The position numbers and the translations under genes were made by a program. Positions 60,910 through 64,000 of a DNA stretch of 64,000 nucleotides are shown piece by piece (position 1 is the first letter of the stretch; every line of letters starts with the position of its first letter). This DNA comes from Maribacter flavus (lineage in GTDB: Bacteria; Bacteroidota; Bacteroidia; Flavobacteriales; Flavobacteriaceae): assembly GCF_008386635.1 (NCBI RefSeq), contig NZ_VUOE01000001.1, forward strand, positions 1,426,001 through 1,490,000, given 5' to 3'. The notes under the pieces were generated by a model. That model made no database searches. It saw nothing but the letters and a program-made list of their open reading frames with translations, and was not told the DNA's origin.

Positions 60910-63666
60910 ATGAAATATATTTTATCCATTTGTGTATTTCTATTTTCCCTATCTATGGGAGCACAGGACTTTCAGACAGGACTGGCATCATCCAATACCG
61001 GGGCTTCAAAAAATACTACAGATCAAAAATTCTATACGATAGACAGAACTGACGATGAGAGGTTTTTCAATGCCGCAAGGGCAAACAATATTCCTCAAAG
61101 AACCCTGACGGATATCGATGGATTCTCGAATGGCTATTATGTGATTTCAGGTGTTTTCAGCAAGGATAACAAATTGGACAAACAGGTAAAGAAACTTAAT
61201 AAACAGGGATTCAATGCCGGCTATATCAAAAATCCCAAAAACAAGCTTTACTATTTATACCTAAATCATTATAGCTCCTGGCAAAAAGCGATTGCCGATT
61301 GTAAGTCGGATTTTGATGGAAAATACGACGATAATGTTTGGATACTTAACATGGTAATCGATAACTCCTTTGACAATAGCGTCATTGCCAGTGAAAAAGA
61401 CCTTTTGGAAAAAAGATTGCCAGAGGGCGGTAACATCATTTACTCCGATGCTGTTAGCTCCAACGGAGCGGCGACTAAAACCGCTGCCGTATATTATACC
61501 AATCAGGATAAAATTGACGAGTATAAGGAAGCCGTTTCTGGATTGCAGGAAAGTAGTGTTGCAAGTGCCGAGACCAATACCAACCAATCCAAAACGAACA
61601 CTTCTCAATTAAGGGAATCTAAGAAGGAGATTTTGGTGAGACCCCTTGAACCGGAAGACGTGACCTATGATATGATACAGGAACAGGCTACGAAATCCGA
61701 TTTGGCCGTCATGGAAGAGGAATTCCAGGACAACCCCGGCTCCAAATCCATTGAATCGGACCCTAATAAAAGCATGATCATAAAAAGGGCCGATGCCTAT
61801 TTCGATAAAATGTGGTATGCCGAAGCTGCCAAACTCTACGAAACGGCTCTCGAAAACAATAAAACCGAGCAATCTTACGAGGTACTTCAGAAGATTGCCG
61901 ATGCCCATTATTTCAACACAAATATGGAGCAGGCCTACAAATGGTACAATACCATGTATGAGACTTATGGGGATCAAATGTCCGCCGATAATATTTTTAG
62001 GTATGCACACTCCCTAAAAGGTACGGGAAACTATGCCAGGTCCAAAAGATTGATGCGACTTTACAATAAAAAATATGAGGCCCAACTTGGCAACGCTACC
62101 GTTTCAAACAACCAAAGGGAACAAATTTTGGACCGACTATTAAATGCTGAACCAAAATTTGATATAAAGAACCTTGGCATCAATTCTGAATATAGCGACT
62201 TCTCCCCTGCATTTTTAGAGCAGGACAAGGTTGTATTCGCCTCTGCAAAGGATTCGTCCGTATTTACGACCAGACGGTATAAATGGGACAACCAACCCTA
62301 TTTGGACCTCTATACCGCCAAATTGAACGAGGAAACGCAAGAACTTCGCGATGCCATAAAGTTCAGCAAGAAAATTAACACGAAATACCATGAGGCGGCA
62401 GTTACCTTTACGCCAGATAACAACACCATGTTTTTTACAAGGAACAATTATGGCAAAAAGCTGCGTAGAGACAGTAAGGGAATCAACCACTTAAAAATCT
62501 ATAAATCGGTCAAGGTCGATGGTCAATGGGCCGAAGCTACCGAAGTACCTTTCAACAGCGACTCCTATTCAACAGGACACCCCGTGCTTAGTCCGGATGG
62601 CAGGAAAATGTACTTCGTTTCCGATATGCCCGGAAGCATTGGTGAAACGGATATATTCGTAGCGGACCTCTTGGAGGACGGTTCCTTCTCGGAACCTAGA
62701 AACTTAGGTCCTGGCATTAATACGGCAAAAAAGGAGATGTTCCCCTTCGTGAACGGGGAAAAACTATATTTTTCTTCAGATGGCTATGTAGGAATGGGCG
62801 GTTTGGATGTATATGAGGCGGTTTTTAACGAGGATGGTGGATTTGAGGAAGTCAAGAACTTGGGCAAACCCATCAACAGTAATAAGGACGACTTCTCGTT
62901 TATCGTAAATGAGGAAAAACAAATGGGTTATTTTGCTTCCAATAGGGACGGAGGCAAAGGATTTGACGACATCTATTCCTTTAAGACTCTAAAAATAGAG
63001 GAGGTTCCCGTGGTGAAAAATGCCATCGCCGGAGTAGTGACAGAACTCGTAACCGGCGATGTTATGCCTAGGGCGTTGGTAGAATTACTGGACGAGAACA
63101 ATATGAAACTGAAGGAGGTTGAGGCCGGCGAGGATGGGAGTTTTATGTTCGAGGATTTGGATGCCAACACCAAATACACCCTCAAGACCACGCGCAATTC
63201 CTATTTTTATGATGAAAGGGAAGTTGCCACGGCGGATAACGACACCATAAATGTCGATATCCAAATGAGAAAACTTAAGGAAATGATTGCCGTTGAGGAC
63301 GGTATTCGAAAACTTAAGACGGAAATGATCCATTTCGATTTTGACAAATCTTACATACGCCCCGATGCCGCCAAAGAACTGGACAAGCTTGTTATCGTGA
63401 TGAACGAGTATCCCCAAATGGTCATCAAGATAGAATCACATACCGACTCAAGGGGTAGCGATGCATACAACAAGTACCTCTCGGATAGAAGGGCCAAATC
63501 CACGCGGGAATATATCATATCCAAAGGTATTGCTCCGGAAAGAATCCAAAGTGCCATAGGGTACGGCGAGGAAAGACTGTTGAACGAATGTAACGGCAGT
63601 GTCCGTTGTACGGAAGAAAGGCACTACTTGAACCGTAGATCTGAATTCATCATTGTAGATTTGTAA
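60910..63666 (+). CDS. SPOR/TPR/PD40/OmpA-family envelope protein
   Basis: 918 aa. Signal peptide (KYILSICVFLFSLSMGAQ), a SPOR-like domain (about 75-150, GYYVISGVFSKDNKLDKQVKKL), TPR-like helices (about 290-390), a WD40/PD40 propeller (about 420-690, VLSPDGRKMYFVSDMPG), a carboxypeptidase-regulatory-like domain (about 705-795) and a C-terminal OmpA peptidoglycan-binding domain (IESHTDSRGSDAYNKYLSDRRA). This resembles outer-membrane OmpA proteins linked to type IX secretion (PorE-like) and gliding. No PorP/SprF gene precedes it. It is monocistronic with its own terminator. Confidence 0.88.
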   Translation: MKYILSICVFLFSLSMGAQDFQTGLASSNTGASKNTTDQKFYTIDRTDDERFFNAARANNIPQRTLTDIDGFSNGYYVISGVFSKDNKLDKQVKKLNKQGFNAGYIKNPKNKLYYLYLNHYSSWQKAIADCKSDFDGKYDDNVWILNMVIDNSFDNSVIASEKDLLEKRLPEGGNIIYSDAVSSNGAATKTAAVYYTNQDKIDEYKEAVSGLQESSVASAETNTNQSKTNTSQLRESKKEILVRPLEPEDVTYDMIQEQATKSDLAVMEEEFQDNPGSKSIESDPNKSMIIKRADAYFDKMWYAEAAKLYETALENNKTEQSYEVLQKIADAHYFNTNMEQAYKWYNTMYETYGDQMSADNIFRYAHSLKGTGNYARSKRLMRLYNKKYEAQLGNATVSNNQREQILDRLLNAEPKFDIKNLGINSEYSDFSPAFLEQDKVVFASAKDSSVFTTRRYKWDNQPYLDLYTAKLNEETQELRDAIKFSKKINTKYHEAAVTFTPDNNTMFFTRNNYGKKLRRDSKGINHLKIYKSVKVDGQWAEATEVPFNSDSYSTGHPVLSPDGRKMYFVSDMPGSIGETDIFVADLLEDGSFSEPRNLGPGINTAKKEMFPFVNGEKLYFSSDGYVGMGGLDVYEAVFNEDGGFEEVKNLGKPINSNKDDFSFIVNEEKQMGYFASNRDGGKGFDDIYSFKTLKIEEVPVVKNAIAGVVTELVTGDVMPRALVELLDENNMKLKEVEAGEDGSFMFEDLDANTKYTLKTTRNSYFYDEREVATADNDTINVDIQMRKLKEMIAVEDGIRKLKTEMIHFDFDKSYIRPDAAKELDKLVIVMNEYPQMVIKIESHTDSRGSDAYNKYLSDRRAKSTREYIISKGIAPERIQSAIGYGEERLLNECNGSVRCTEERHYLNRRSEFIIVDL

Positions 63667-63690
63667 AATCCATTTACATAAAGAATAAAA

Positions 63691-63722
63691 AAGGCAGAAA
63701 CCTAAGGGTTTCTGCCTTTTTT
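63691..63722 (+). terminator. terminator of the OmpA-family gene
   Basis: Arms AAGGCAGAAACC and GGTTTCTGCCTT around TAAG, then TTTTTT, 24 bases after the stop codon. Confidence 0.88.
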
Positions 63723-63900
63723 AATTTGTCGAAGCGTATTGCTACCTCAAACGAATACATTTCAATTGAACGATAATACAGGTATTTCATAGATTTTTTA
63801 AAATATCCCTTTTTGTTTGCAGACTTTTTTATCCCTTAGTCTGATCTTTTTAGAAATATGCCTACGGTTTTAGAACTTTAGCTCTGTAACTTAAAAAACT

Positions 63901-64000
63901 ATGATTATGGGGAATCTTTTACTTATCAAGGAAATTTATATTGAAGCCTTTAGAAACTGGAAAAGTTATATTCTGGAACACTATTTTAAGGTGTTTTCTT
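63901..64000 (+). CDS. 5' end of an unidentified gene, cut by the window edge
   Basis: ATG 63901 opens a frame of 33 codons to the end: MIMGNLLLIKEIYIEAFRNW, then KSYILEHYFKVFS. An amphipathic, aromatic-rich start like this could precede membrane helices, but too little is visible for identification. ATG 63907 is an alternative start. Confidence 0.45.
   Translation, partial: MIMGNLLLIKEIYIEAFRNWKSYILEHYFKVFS

Noticed and set aside
61609..62010. 133-codon minus-strand frame
   Set aside because: Antisense shadow of the OmpA-family gene (TPR region) with no start context or family features.

Overview
The window is chromosomal DNA of a member of the Bacteroidota, almost certainly a marine Flavobacteriaceae (Maribacter/Zobellia/Arenibacter-like; the genus cannot be fixed from sequence alone). 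The signs are a SusC/SusD pair, SprE/PorW of the type IX secretion/gliding machinery, a split ATP synthase operon, many Flavobacteriia-type orphan families (DUF5687, DUF6168, DUF6341, DUF6427, DUF6909, DUF4254) and promoters of the Bacteroidota form TTTG-N18/19-TAnnTTTG. Family and DUF names are from memory of the families, not from a search. No rRNA, tRNA, CRISPR array, IS element or phage gene was seen.

Layout. 1-2.4 kb: the 5' part of a polysaccharide flippase (TTG start) and a TetA-like MFS exporter. 2.4-11.4 kb: minus-strand block sprE/porW, bactofilin, atpZ, a small membrane protein, then atpB-E-F-H-A-G. The beta and epsilon subunits (atpD, atpC) are absent. 11.5-15.6 kb: a PadR-controlled ABC transporter set with two HAAS-like membrane proteins. 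15.7-21.3 kb: PaaE-like ferredoxin reductase, SLC13 permease, patatin-like lipase and an HtrA protease. 21.5-31.8 kb: an arsenosugar-type operon (DUF2064 transferase, SusC, SusD, Na+/solute symporter, degenerate metallophosphoesterase fused to an AhpD-like domain, ArsS-like radical SAM enzyme) followed by a TetR gene. Three matching 18-bp palindromes lie upstream of the operon and of tetR. 31.8-36 kb: GT9 glycosyltransferase, DUF4254, DUF6427, DUF6341, purD.

36-56 kb is a surface-polysaccharide locus, visibly more A+T-rich in its middle than its flanks. Reading on the minus strand it has a Wzz-like protein, rfbB, rfbA, then a tightly packed six-gene cassette (cytidylyltransferase, YhcH, HpaI-type aldolase, epimerase, HAD hydrolase, 2-hydroxyacid dehydrogenase) with its own promoter. 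After these come an acyltransferase, Wzx, a polysialyltransferase-like GT, EpsG-like polymerase, a lipoprotein, a Wzy/WaaL protein, an initiating sugar phosphotransferase and UDP-xylose synthase. A membrane-anchored beta-helix protein is encoded on the opposite strand in the middle. My leading hypothesis for an undescribed system is that the cassette makes a CMP-activated 3-deoxy-ulosonic acid by an aldolase route, without a NeuB/KdsA synthase, for transfer by the GT at 41.8-42.9 kb.

56-64 kb: DUF6909 (nucleoside-phosphorylase-like C-terminus), GH3-like enzyme, M23 peptidase, tatA, a large SPOR/TPR/PD40/OmpA envelope protein preceded by two identical 12-bp palindromes, and the first codons of an unidentified gene.
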